Source: Isoetes taiwanensis
Taxonomy: Eukaryota; Streptophyta; Lycopodiopsida; Isoetales; Isoetaceae
Reading direction: 5' to 3'
Length of the DNA: 64,000 nucleotides
Assembly: GCA_021234155.1 (NCBI GenBank)
Contig: JAJEKV010000011.1
Location: 18,430,677-18,494,676 of the forward strand
Made by a program: the position numbers and the translations under genes. This document shows, one piece after another, positions 33,549 through 45,977 of the stretch. Every line of letters begins with the position of its first letter. The stretch's first letter is position 1. Under the pieces are notes generated by a model, which ran no database searches, was not told the origin of the DNA, and saw only the letters and a list, made by a program, of their open reading frames with translations.

Positions 33549-34245
33549 TCATGTGTGGTGTGTGTCTGATAATGGATTGTCATGACTCGTCATATAGATC
33601 CCAAGGGGATGATGCCGAAGTGGATTCTTCAATACTTGCTCAATGTCATCCCATAACCCCTTTGACAAACCCGGTCCCCAGACCTCACAATCATACAACA
33701 CTACTGGCTGTACAAGAGCAAAAAAGAGTTGTATTTTCAAAGGCCTTTACCACATGTGAATCTTTCTACATTGGCTTTGCAACGCATATAAAGCTATACA
33801 TGTATTCCATCTATGATTTCAATGAACCGTCAAGCCCAGATATTTGTAGGATTCGAATACATTCTCCATTATATTGCAACTGAAATTCCTACTTAAGAAC
33901 CCCCATTGCCATGATTTTTTGTTTATCCAAATTCACCTACATCTCAATGTGAACACAAAACAAAGCCAATGCATCAAACTGCTTTTGCATATGTGCTAGC
34001 ATGCGGGCAAAAATCACTACATCATCGGCATACATCAATAGTCGAACTACATAACCATGTATGCTTGTCCCCTCTCCTCCATTTAATTCAAGCCATTCTT
34101 CCAGGCTATCTATGAACAACCCAAACAAGGTTGGAGATAGTGGGCACCCTTGTTTAAGGCCAATGTTACTTCAAATTCTATCTGGGACATCAGAAGATAA
34201 AGGACAGAACTATTATACCAACACTTTTTCATATGGCAAGGGATA
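33549..34245 (-). pseudogene. LINE reverse transcriptase fragment inside element D
   Basis: The minus strand reads FGLFIDSLEEWLELNGGEG and VVRLLMYADDVVIFARMLAH (RT catalytic box YADD) at 34128-33937, and PVVLYDCEVWGPGLSKG (post-palm region) near 33700. It is related to, but not part of, the LINE at 4201-6960, which lacks this region. Confidence 0.75.
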
Positions 34246-34433
34246 GAATAAAGGGATCTTTCGCTAGCACCCTTCCCCAAATCGAACCAGTCCTGGACTT
34301 TGCGCGACTTCCTCACCAATGGGAAGAGGCCAGACCCCAGGAGACGGACCTCAGAAAGGTTGCCGAGGCAGCCTTTCCTGCCAACGCTCCTCCGAGAGGG
34401 CAAATGCCAATGCCCTTCCCCCCCCGGAGCTCA

Positions 34434-36310
34434 GTTTCCCTATCTGACCATTGAATCCGACGTTCAAGTAACCTGCTTCGAGCAGGTTCAAAAAAATCCA
34501 AGATCCGTCCGGGAGAACTTATCAAACCGCGAAGCGTCCTGCGATCGACCGTGTAGAAACCCAAGTGTTTTGTCGTTCGGGCAGTACAAAGGCTCTGGAA
34601 TGGAGATTCGACTTCGTCATGTCATCCGGAATGGTGAAATTACCCTAGGGACCAAGTTACACAATCATTAATGGTAACGAAAGAACCAAGAACCCTCTAC
34701 ATGGCAGTATTCCGCAGCCACCTCTTACGCCAATTGACTACGAATGTGTTGGAGATGAGCTATTTTGGCGCTTCTTGGAGAAGGGGTGGTCTTCTGCACA
34801 CGAAACTTGGTCCCGAGGGTAATGTCGACATTTTGAGTCCATTGGCAGAGTCAGTTCACAGTTCCGGAGTGGGAGAATTGCCCGTCCATGGCCAGGGGCC
34901 TTCGAGAGAGGACCTTTGGGACGAACTGCTTCCGGAAGGTTTTAAGGGTCTGTCTTTTGGCATCAACACCCTCCCTCTACATCATGACATTGTGCAAGAT
35001 CCTGGACGAATCTGACTAGGATATGGCCTCCAAAACATAAACCCTGTGTGTTGCTAGGTTATTGAAGGGTTTATATTATGGAGGTTGAGTTTTAGTTGGT
35101 TACACATGGGACATGGTCGAGAAGCTGCAATTGAAAACACGAATCAATAGGAACTGACGGAATGGGGTTTGGATTTATCCTCCTCCCAGTGTGGCAATTA
35201 GAAATCAAGAGCGCCCTTTGCAGTAGCAAAATTATTTGGGATCATTCGGGATGCTCAAAAGATCCAAACTCTGTTATTTCAGTTGCCATGGCTCCGTATG
35301 TATGTTTAGAAAAGATGCACTTAGTTATCCTAAAAACGACCATATTCTGGCCTCCGAAAAGTAAACCCTATTGTAGGGTTTAGCTTTCGAAGGCCAAAAC
35401 CTGGTCATTTTCTTGCATAACTAGGTGCATCTTTTCTAAATATGTATGGGAGCCATGGCAACAAAAATAACAGAGTTTGGATCTATTGGCCATCCCGAAT
35501 GATCCCAAACAATTTTGCTACTGCAAAAGGCGCTCTTGACTTCTAATTGCCACACTGGGATGAGGATAAATCCAAACCCCATTCCATCAATTCCTATTCC
35601 TTCGTGTTTTCAACTGCAGCTTCTTGACCATGTCCCAAGTGCAACCGACTAAAACTCGACCCCCATAACATAAACCCTTCAATAACCTAGCAACACACAA
35701 GGTTTATGTTTCGGAGGCCATATCCTCATCAGATTCGATCAGGATCTTGCACAATGTCATCAGGTACAGGGAGGGTGTTGACGCCAGAAGATGGACGCTT
35801 AAAACCTTCCTGAAGCAGTTCGCCCCAAAAGTCCTCTCCCGAAGGCCCCTGGCCATGGACGGGCAACTCTCCCATGCCAGAACTGTGAATTGACTTTGCC
35901 AATGGACTCAAAACTTCAATATTACCCTGGAGACCAAGTTTCGTGGGCAGAAGACCACCCCTTCTCCAAGAAGCACCAAAGTAGCGCATGTCCAACACGT
36001 TCGTAGTCAATTGGCCTAAGAGGTGGTTGCGGAATACTGCCATGTAAAGGGTTCGTGTTTCTTTCATTGCCAAAAATGACCATGTAACTTGGTCCCTAGG
36101 GTAATTTCTCCATTCTAGACGACATGATGAAGTCGAATCTCCATTCCAGAGCCTTTGTACTGCCCGAATGACAAAACAATTGGGTTTCTACAAGGTCGAC
36201 CGCAGGACATTTCGCGGTTTGATAAGTTCTCTCGGACCGATCTTGGATTCTTCTAAACCTGCTCGAAGCAGATTACTCGAATGGCAGATTCAATGGTCGG
36301 ATAGGGAAAC
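34434..36310. repeat. Large inverted repeat (arms about 930 bp) inside element D
   Basis: 34434-35365 is closely matched by the reverse complement of 35380-36310. The centre near 35372 has almost no spacer (GTAAACCCTATTGTAGGGTT). Both arms keep matching frames (for example GASWRRGGLL at about 34775 and again on the minus strand at about 35960). A transcript would fold into a long double-stranded RNA. A third partial copy of the arm lies at 37250-37345. Confidence 0.8.
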
Positions 36311-37350
36311 CATATCACAACTCCTTTTGGCACACCTCGGCTTTGGAATTTCTCAAGAACTCCATTAGCAACTCAAAATCCTCATTTAGTTTGGCTTTCA
36401 TTGACCAAATTTTGCACCGACTTTGAACTCGAATATCTCACAGATCTGAGTTCAGAATTGGCCAAAGTTTTCACCATTGCTTTCCAATAACTTTTCTCTA
36501 TCAGTGTGAGTAACCAATAATCAAGAATCAATTTATCTGCGCATGCCACCTCGATTTGAGTACTGCTACCATTTTCTAGAAATGGGAAAGGTATGAACAT
36601 ATGAACTTTTGAGCTATTCTATTGAAATTTTCTTGTATAGATTGATCGCCTTAAGTGACATGGAGGTTCTAACCCCAACTTGAGCATAGTTTCAAGTTGG
36701 CTTCTTGTGTTTGGCTGTTAAGCATGTTCGAGCCTAGCGGCATGCTTGAGCCTAGGGGCACAACATTTCAACCATAACTAGCACTAAGGCAGGCTTGGGG
36801 CAAATGCCTGAGCTGAGTTTGGTGGGAGGGATTGAAAAAGAAAAAGTTGGAAAGGTAGAGTAAGGTGAATAAAGAACATAAGCATGAGATATAGAAGATT
36901 TTATCACATTTAAAATACATAGAGCTCTTGCATATTGAGCAAAATTGCAGAACATATTTCTATGTGCTTGCTTTTTAAAAGCCTAATAATGATTAAAAAA
37001 ACTATGGTAATGATATAGTATGTCAAATAACAAGGCTTTTGACATTTGTGTAGATAGATTTCTTTTCACACCCTTAAGCTTGAGTTTGAAACAACAAACA
37101 ACACTGTTAATATTGGGGCAAGAAATAAAGTTTCAATGAGAAGGGGCACTTCAACATATTGACCATCTTAAGGACTTGAACAATCGACATAAAGAACACC
37201 CCTTAAATGGCAGCGTTGATTTCAAATGTTAAATTAGAGGTTTTGTAAAATGGGAAGAGGCTCTAGAATGGAGAATCAACTTCACCATGTCAGCCAGGAT
37301 GGCAAGATTACCTTAGAGACCAAGTTATACAGTCATTACCTTATCAGGAG
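36311..37350. other. Cargo of element D, no gene recognised
   Basis: 36740-36780 repeats a motif of 33488-33525 (TTGAGCCTA, GGGCACAACATTT, ACCATAA), so the 3.2 kb between may have moved or been duplicated as a unit. 37250-37345 is a partial copy of the inverted-repeat arm. Confidence 0.35.
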
Positions 37351-37399
37351 TTCATAAATAATAGAATATAAAACAAGTGTAGTACAGGAAGCGTACTAC

Positions 37400-37478
37400 T
37401 TTGTCCGGATGATGTCTCAATGCTAATTTTTGATATGCCTTTTTAATCTCAATAGCTGTTGAGGATGGCTCAATTCCA
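37400..37478 (-). pseudogene. Captured DnaJ J-domain exon
   Basis: A 79-nt exon encodes GIEPSSTAIEIKKAYQKLAL and RHHPDK, helix II and the invariant HPD of a J domain, which stimulates Hsp70. It has an intron acceptor (TTTTTGCAG) before it and a donor (GTAGTA) after HHPDK, in minus orientation. Helix I lies upstream in the host gene and is absent, as are later exons. It lies in element D like the CHLM fragment, in the same orientation. Confidence 0.75.
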
Positions 37479-37479
37479 C

Positions 37480-38994
37480 TGCAAAAACAACAATTGATAA
37501 GGACCATAAACACATCTAAGTTTTGAGGCAAACAGAATTGACTACAATATGTCAATGCTCCCACCAAAAATGAATTAAGGGAAAGAGACATCACTGAAGA
37601 GTATTAGTGGTCAACTACACCTTCAACTCTTTTTCTGCCTTGGTCAAGCGTTCATAAGCCTGCCCCAAGTCTTGCTGCATATTGTGAGATTTATTTGAAG
37701 TTGTTACATTATTTCCTTTGAGCATTCTTGTTGGCCTTCAAGAAGACTAATCAAATGCAATGTTAACCATGTTGGCACCATGTCTTGGCCATAATCAATT
37801 TTTAACCTAAAGGTTTACACATGCCCTAAATCGATATCCAGAAGTGACAGATGGTTTTCAAAGGTTAGAAATACACCAGTATTAGTTTTTATATCCTATA
37901 AAGGCAATGGAAACTATTAACCTTTTATCAAGGTCATAAGCTTATGACACTTTGAGGCCTCCCATGTGGTTGCCTCACTTGACTTCGAAAAAAAAAAGTC
38001 GAAGTCCAGGTCATGCAATATCAACACAACTTAACTTTGCGACGTGGCAAAGTTTTTCTCGAAGCTAACTCCGAATTTTCAGAAAGGGCGGAGGATTTCT
38101 GAAAGCTCCAGTCGACACCTTGATTTTTCTCTACCGGTGAACCCTTCCGGTTTACTGGAAATCTCCACAAGCAATATCGGCTATGGGCGCACCATTCGGG
38201 TGGATTCTCCCCATTTGAGAACCACAGTTTTGTGCATCGTCAGGTCCATTTAACCCCATCCACGTGACATCTCTTTTAAAGTCAGGTTAGAGTCCTGGTA
38301 ACGTTGCCTAAATAATAACTTACACCAACAACTCTAGGGCTATGCGCAAAATGTCCAAGGCATCAAATTTCCACATGTTGCATTCTTTACATGCAATATG
38401 CCATTTTCAGTGTCAACTACCGGGCCAATTTTTCAAGGTAGATAAAGATAGGTTTTTCAACCATTATAAAATTTTGAAACCAACCTTTAAATATGAACTT
38501 AAAGACATAGTATTAAATTAAGACCACGATCTTTAGACCATGCAACCAAGCAAATGCGGCTCCTGGCATAGTATCCATCTAGCAAATCTAGAGGGCAATT
38601 CGCCCTAACTTATTTCCAGTATGACCTACAAGTATTTTACTAAACCATAAAATACAAAGACATTGCATGCACATAACAAATTCTATGTCTCTAGAGATGC
38701 CACATTGTCCTTGAGGAACTCTAGCAAGATTATAAAATTGTCAAGTTACTGTATGAATATAGTATTATAAGTCTATTGGGTAGATTCTTAAGTGTCCCAT
38801 AAACGTATAAATATGGGGTCCGCGTTAGCTCAAACCTACAATACTAGCTAGGGATGGAAATTAATCCCCCCTCCCAAAACTAAATCAAGCTTAATTAAAT
38901 AATACATCGAGGAGCTTTGTGAAACATCAAATTTCATCTAAAATATATTGTTCAATGAAATGTTATAACTAAAGTTGTAATAGGGCCTAGAAAA
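37480..38994. other. Cargo of element D, no gene recognised
   Basis: AT-rich, possibly intronic sequence of the captured DnaJ gene near 37480-37700. Nothing else supported. Confidence 0.3.
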
Positions 38995-39330
38995 GCACCA
39001 TCTGACGATTAGTCTGATGCAATATCTGACGAATAGTCTGACGCAAAATCTGACGATATATCTAACGTATTTTCTGACGATTATTCTGACGCAAAATCTG
39101 ACGCTTTTTTTTGACGATACATATTTGATGTATATTCTGACGATTAATGTGACACTTGACCTGACGAAGGCTTCTGATGATTTATGTGACGATATGTCTG
39201 ACGTAGTATCGTCAGGAAAAGTATGAAAATAGTAATCGTCAGTACGTTCGTCAGCCTGTACGTCAGGCAAAAATCTCTCTAGACAGTCTGACGATTTTTT
39301 CTGACAAAAAATGCTCATTCTCTTGTAGTG
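38995..39330 (-). repeat. CACTA transposon end with TCTGACG array
   Basis: The minus strand starts CACTACAAGAGAATGAGC at 39330, the classic CACTA terminus, followed by about 20 units of TCTGACGA or TCTGACGCAAAA in both orientations. The partner end was not found, so it is a truncated CACTA element or a long one whose other end is lost. Confidence 0.65.
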
Positions 39331-39439
39331 GTTGGATCTAACCGTTGAAGTTATTTTTCACGAATGTAAAACAATACGATACATTCCCAAAGTTGAGCAC
39401 ACAAACAATATTCCAGGTGGTGGTGCTTTGCTTAAGAAA

Positions 39440-40164
39440 TAACCTCAAAAAAACCATACTTCCTTAAGAAATGGCTGCATAAAAACTACGCCACTTCAGA
39501 AAATCACACTTCTGTAAAAAAACAGCCACTTAAAAACTACACCTACTTAAAAACCACACCTCAAAAAACCATACTTACTTTAAAAAATAGCTACGTAAAA
39601 ACTATACCTAGTTATATAAACCACACCAAAAAAAAACACCTAGTTATAAACTACATCACTTCAGAAAACTATACTTTTTAAAAAACAACCACTTAAAAAC
39701 TACACCCGCTTATAAACCACACTTCAAAAAGCCATACTTCTTTAAGAAGCAGCTATTTAAAAGCTACACCCACTTATAAACGACACCTCAAAAAACAACA
39801 CCTCGATTAAAAAAAATTATACCACTTCAGAAAATCATACTTCCTTAAAAAACAACCACTTAAAAATTATACACTTCAAAAAACTATACTTCCATAAAAA
39901 AAGACTACTTAAAAACTACACCTAATTATAAACTATACCTCAAAAAACAACACCTTCTTAAAAACAACACCCCCTCAAAAAAATAAGCAACGCTTCTTTT
40001 AAAAAAACGACACCTCAAAAAAAGACCACATCTTCAAAAAAATAAAAACTATAGCTCCATAAAAAAAACTACACGGCCTCCTTAATAAACCACACCTCCA
40101 CATAACCACATGTAGATTTTTTGGAACGACGACATGTGGTCTTTTTGTTACTGTTGTTTTTAGG
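39440..40164. repeat. Right subterminal array of element D
   Basis: Repeated AAAAACTACACC, AAACCACACCTC and AAAAAACCATACTT units, the reverse complement type of the left array. Confidence 0.7.
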
Positions 40165-40191
40165 TGTGGACCCAGAATTGGGGTGGTTGTG
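40165..40191. repeat. Right terminal inverted repeat of element D
   Basis: Reverse complement of the left end with one mismatch; followed by ata. Confidence 0.8.
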
Positions 40192-40193
40192 AT

Positions 40194-40435
40194 ACTTACT
40201 ATCTTAATTATTAGAATTACTCTAAGGTAATGTTTAAGACATTACTGTACTATTTCATTATCCAATTAACTTATCACTTCATAACTTAATTCACGCAAGG
40301 TAATTATTAACCTTACTTAATACAATATTTAAGTTAATCAAAGTTTATCAATTTCATACAAAATTTACACTTCTAAGGTACTCTTCATCCCTTGCAACAC
40401 ATTATAACAAAATTTGTGTTGCAAGTCTTCGTAGC
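40194..40435. repeat. Internal repeat of element C, copy 2
   Basis: Direct copy of 29056-29310, ending GTGTTGCAAGTCTTCG. Confidence 0.6.
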
Positions 40436-43400
40436 TCGACCTCCTTGCCCTCCGGAGCGCTCTATTGGCCTGCAGGTCGACCTACGTTAGTACCATTTAA
40501 TTATTAATAAAATTTTGGTTATATGGTGACCACCCCACCTATCTACATGGATGCATGGCTAATCTCCCGGCGTAGGAAGAGGGTGAATCTTCCATTATGG
40601 CCGTGGAGACAGCGCCTATATGCCTATATGCCGCTCATGCCTACACCCTAGTTGCCGCAGCGTGGAGGATAGGTCCTTCCCGTATATGGGCGTGAAGGCC
40701 AGATTCCTCCTATCAAAGCATATATGGGGCTAGGGTGCTTTTCCTATCAATGCATTCCTGAATGACCTCCTTTCTCTCGAGGTCGTCTACTTCCGTGGGA
40801 CAGAAGTAGACTTTCTAATCTACCTTCCACTCATCCAAGCAGAAACGCGGTCATGCCTACATTGACATTACACCACGCCCTAAAGATCACCGTAGTGGTC
40901 TCATCATCGGTAACTACGCATGCAACCCATACCTAGCATAGTTTGCATGCGCAGATTAATCTTAACTACACATAGAATTAATCTACACAATTCGACATGC
41001 CTGAGCCGATTTTTGCTGGCTCCTTTAATGCATGTGATTAACATAATTACCCTAAGGTAAAATTTATGAATTATCATTATCATAGTATCGGATACATTAC
41101 TTCCGATAGTACAATTATATTTACTCTAAGCTTTACAATATTTAACGACTTTTAGATTGCGATTATTTAAACAATAACCCTGATTTAGACCTATTGTTAC
41201 ATAGACAAGGTTTTTAATTGTCATACACAAGAATTAGGTGTGCTTCTTATTCTCTTCCTTGGGTCCTACATTACCCTTGGAAGTATATCCCTAAGATGCA
41301 CTTAAGTATATCCGAATTCTATTTTCTATTTATATTTATAAGGACCCCGAGGTCATATAGCTATCCTTGGAAGGAATTGCATCCTTGCGAAGGATTAATT
41401 AACATGTTACCTCATATTATCGTTGTCATTTAACTTATTTCCCTATGATACATATACGTACAACAATTTTTATCCAGTTATTAGGATCTACATTTAACTT
41501 ATCTATAAGGCACATTAAAGCTTATAATATATATGCACGCCTTACCTAAGGCTAGAACGCATCCACCCATTGAGCCGGCGTCGAGTAGTTTGGAGATGAC
41601 TTGGTCGTTGCATTGCTCCCATGGTTTTGCTCCACTTCGTTGGTGTAGTTAGCTATCATGTCGGTCTCGCACGTTGAAGGCCTCCTGAGCTATCTATCTA
41701 TCTATCTCACGCTCTATTCGCTTCGGCCATTGCCGGAGTGAACTCTATTCTACGGTTCAGTCAATTCGGTGCAAGTACGTTCAATCATAAGATTGAGCCC
41801 TCCCACTTTCTTCGAAAAGAAAATGGTCCTGCACCCCTTCAACAACGTTGTACACAACATCATATCTATTCTCTCCCCTTAAGAGGTTATATGCTTCATA
41901 CTTAGCACATTACTTTACTAGCCTTAGCTATCATATATAACCATCTAGGATGGATGCACATATTATGTTATCATTTATTTGGTTACCTACTTAGTTAGAA
42001 CGATTCTAAACCACAAGGTTTTGTCATGACGACAATTCCTTTTGTCTCAAAAGACTATTTGATTACTATAATTCTTATTTTAGATGTACCTTACATGTAC
42101 TATTCTTTTATATTCTAGAGATTCCCCCTTTCTTGGTTATTTAAACCCTTGGAATATTCCTACCAATCGAATTGATGTCATCGTAACAAGTTGGCCGGAC
42201 TTGTTAGATTACTTCTTTTCTTTCGGTTGGATTATTCTTTGGAGGTACTAGATTTATACATGGTCAACAATTTTCCTAGTAATGATTCCTTCTTAGTGAG
42301 GAGATCAATCTCACCAAGTGGTTTCAATACATTGGATGTCTGTTAACAATCGTGTATAATTATAGTTACTCCTATGCATTTCCTTCCCAATCTTGACGCC
42401 TAGCTCAATATTGGGGCGATCCTTTCAGCGAGAATATCTGGAAATGCCTTCTAATCCCAATATGGATGTTACCGTCCATACATTTAACCTACTAGGCCCC
42501 ATGGCCTTAGATGCTTGAGCTTGCTAGAAGCTCATCCACTCGTTGCCTGCTTGAAGCCGCAAGATAACGTTCTCCCGAGTCGCTCGATACTTCAGTCTCC
42601 TTGACGGTGGATCCCCTTTGATGTAGAGGTTGACTTTGTTCGTTAGAAGCCTCTCATTGCTGGCGGCTTGATGGTGTAGTTGATCACTTAAAATCTTCCA
42701 TGCCGCTTTTCAAAAGCCTGAAGGTGGCGCCGTTGAGGAAGATCTTTCATCTTGAACTCTTTGTCTTGGCAGCTAAAGGACGACTCTGTATCCGATATTG
42801 TTTCTTCGACTCCATCGATGTCTCATACGTCGAGTCCTCTTGTCGTTATCGTGTTGCCCGAAGAGTGTTGAGGATGTTGATTGCTTCACCCCTGCAAATT
42901 GCCTGACATCTCTTCTTTTGATCTGTTACGCTATGGGAGGGAAGGAATAACAAGGGAGCTATACATGCAAAACATATATCTTACAAAATTACAATTATTA
43001 CTAGAGCTATTAGGTCCCCCTTGTGCCTCCCTTCGAGTTGCACACCTACTCCTTGGCGATGTCATCGGTGTTCCTCCCGGTGCAATGGTGTTGACGATCT
43101 ATCTCCTCCTATTTGCACGTCAGTTCGTACTCCGGGGTAACTTGTTGATATACTTGGGCCCTCCGATGTTTGTCGACTCTGGCACAACACGCTTTGCATC
43201 ACATTCTAACGAAAGGTGTGCTGGTCGTTGATGCTTCGACATTTCAGTCTGCTTCCTGGTCTTGTTCTCGGGCAGTAATTGTTCTCCCCTTCATGATACT
43301 TGAAGCTATTTGGAGGCGTCTCTTGAGGTCACGGCTTGCGATTCCTTTGGCAATAGTCTTCTGGAGTTGTTCTCTTCTACGGTTGTTCTTTGAATCGTTC

Positions 43401-44750
43401 ATCCTTGGGTTCACCAAGTTGCATGCAAGGCCGCGTGCAAGTCATCGGCTCGCCTCACCTAGTTGGTTCTCCATCGAGCTTCCAAACTTCCTCGTTTGAT
43501 CCCCTCGATCACATGGCTTGGACATTGTCACGTTCCACAGTGCTATGCCGTCTTCTTGCCTTGAGGTACCCTCCGGTGGCTTTATTGTGCTCGTCCGTTT
43601 TGATCCTCCTGTTGCCTCTGGGAAGCTCGTGGAAGAAGTCGGTTGCTAGCACTTCTCCATCTTTCAGTTCCTGACCTTTGTCCTTCTATGCATGTCGGTC
43701 TCTTTGGCAAGTAAGGCATCATGACTCTCCTCCCCGATGGCTCCGTTGTTCCGGGATGATGGATCCTTATCTCGCTGGCAGCCTTGACCCTTGCGTTGAA
43801 GAAGTACACGCCTTAGATATACTCTTGTCGTTGAATAGCACGGCTATTATCTTGAACTCTCTTTTAGCGAAGAAGGTGCTTCAGGTTGCTATCCTTGTCG
43901 TTAAAGGCGTCGAATGCTTCTACCTTAGGCGTTTGGCGTGCCACATGTCGGAGATATGGTCGGCTTCTTCTCTTCTAATTCTTGGTAGGAGTACCGACGA
44001 AGCCATCACCTAGTTGTTGGGGGCATATCTCCTCGTCGCGGTGCCTTTCGTAAGTGCATCTCCATCTAATACACGTGTCATAGCACATCCCCCTATATTA
44101 CCACAAGTTGGAATTATGGTTGTCGAGATGTTGCCTTCTTAGTTGGCTTGTTGATGTTGGGGCGTTCCTCCTTCCATTGTTGAGGCCACTCATGTCATAA
44201 GTTCGTCAAGTGCGCCGCCTTTGCTACAAGAGGTAGTGTTGCATACGGCGATGTCCCCGTGCGATCTTTGATGCTCTTGACATGACCGGTGTTGTCTCTT
44301 GTTCTGACATTGGGTGGACGAGCGGTCTTCTACTTGAGGCAGTTCCCGAAGTGTTTGGAGTCGAAGGTTTGCTTGGGCTCTGGTCGTTTCTCCCTCGTAC
44401 TTGCTCTTCCATTTTGATCTTGGGCTATGGTTGTGCTTCCTTGTTTCCTCCTTTGGTAGTCGAAGTGAAGGAGCTTCCTGATCTAAGCGCTAATTCTTTA
44501 AAACATGACTCTAAACCCATGTTTCTCCACTATATATGTGGACATCCTAGATATACAATAGACATATACGCATTTACATTGGGATTTTAATTCATCCACT
44601 TTTGCAAAACAACTACGAAGATCTACCTAATTATTTATACTCCTCTAGGTTTTCCCTTCCTCCTATCGCATTTGATTCTTCGGTTTTGCTGCATCTTCTT
44701 CGTTCAGGTTGACTCCGGGATTTCTTGAGATGCTGCTACTATTGTTGAGC
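40436..44750. other. Interior of element C, no gene recognised
   Basis: Moderately GC-rich sequence with many short open frames on the plus strand, none resembling a known protein. No RT, integrase or protease motif found on either strand. Confidence 0.4.
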
Positions 44751-44751
44751 T

Positions 44752-45977
44752 TCATGTCTGATTCGAGCTGATCACCTCAAGTTGCGAAGAGTGTTCGTCG
44801 ATGTGATCCCTTGAAAAAGATGCTCCTCCTTGTTGTGTATATTCGTTGCGAGGAATGCGGTAACCGCTCACGTTCCTACATGCGGTGTATCGTTGCAAGA
44901 TTGCTGATTTGCGGTGCCATTGATCGAGCTTGAGTAGGGCCACCTGGCTGTTGCAGTCGGGCATTCTTGAATGTCTTCGAAGCTCTGAGATCGTGGTCGG
45001 TAGGCAGGCATTGTCATTCCCCCGCAGGTTGAATTTCTGAGTGCGACTCCTGTTGCTTGGGTTTTGCTTTATTCCGAGGTGGCTCTCCTGTGCCTGGAAG
45101 TGTGGTCATCTCCATTGCCCCTACCATGGCTCCTTCTGGTTGCCTTTGCGTGATTTGTACCTGCTGGCTAGGTCGTCTCCTCCGTCCTTTGGGTCCTAAC
45201 CATTCGAGTCTCGCACTCCTTGGCTGACGTAGTAAAGCCGTCCTTCCTTTGGTTTCTAGGTGTTCCTGGGTCCGGAATTCCTGTTCGAGCGGAATATTCT
45301 CCTCCTTGATCTTGCCCCTAATGCTGATAGAGGCCTTCAAGTCGGAGATGTTCCTTCCCTGTATGCGTCTCCTCTCCCTCATGGTCTCCTACTTTTTGGA
45401 ACTGATGAAAGTTCTCCTGCTGGTGCAAGGGAGCTGGAAGCTCGTCCGGGTCAGCCTTAGGTGCTTTGTGGTTGCCTAGCTTGGTTGCTCCTTTTGTTGA
45501 CGTTGCATGACATTCGCTTGAGCTGCTGGGCTGCAAGGTCGTGATTGTCTTCCCTCTGGTTTCTATACGCTCCTTGTGTCGCCATGAGTTCTCTCCTCGA
45601 CGGAAGATTATGCCCTCTGGCCCTAGCTCGTGATGCTAACACGGCATCGATGCCTAACATCTTCCTGTACCTGTATTTTGTTGTCTTGCGTTCTTCCATT
45701 TGAAACTCATGTGCGTCGAGTTGGTGAAGGCGTTGAGATCCTCTTTCTGATGTGAGCTCGTGGACGTGGTAGCCGGGAGGTTGACATCTAGAACATTCTT
45801 GGTGCCGTTGGTTACCAATATTCTTCCCATTTGATGAAGATTGATGATAGGCCGGTGGTGTCCTGTTCTACTCGTTTGTCGGTTGAGGTGTTTGTCATGC
45901 TTCCCTCTCTTGGGTCTGCCTTTTCGGTCTCCTCTCCTTATCTGTTTGTACATCGGCTGGGACCTTGATGTCTTCAA
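44752..45977 (-). pseudogene. Possible decayed gag-like region of element C
   Basis: Several minus-strand frames are strongly basic and rich in Gln, Arg, Lys and His (for example KGRRRRPSQQVQITQRQPEG). They lie about 2-3 kb inside the 5' LTR, where gag would be expected. No certain zinc knuckle. It could equally be antisense noise. Confidence 0.25.

Larger units (their letters stand above)
29339..40191. mobile_element. Element D: 10.9-kb DNA transposon carrying host gene fragments
   Basis: The ends are a 27-bp inverted repeat with one mismatch (CACAACCACCCCAATACTGG at the left start) and are flanked by the trinucleotide ata (29336-29338 and 40192-40194). Inside the ends lie A/T-rich arrays of short GTGGTTTTT / AAAAACCAC units in inverted orientation (29366-30280 and 39440-40164), like the subterminal transposase-binding repeats of CACTA elements. 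A 3-bp duplication also fits CACTA, but the terminus is CACAA, not CACTA. No transposase is seen, so it would be non-autonomous. Its cargo is host and transposon debris. Confidence 0.75.

Noticed and set aside
38995-39330. Possible CRISPR-like array of TCTGACG units
   Set aside because: Units are 7-16 bp, in both orientations, without equal spacers, and end in a CACTA terminus; the DNA is eukaryotic.
42700-44590. Chain of plus-strand ORFs of 70-116 codons
   Set aside because: No recognisable domain, opposite to the element C orientation, and no continuity between frames.
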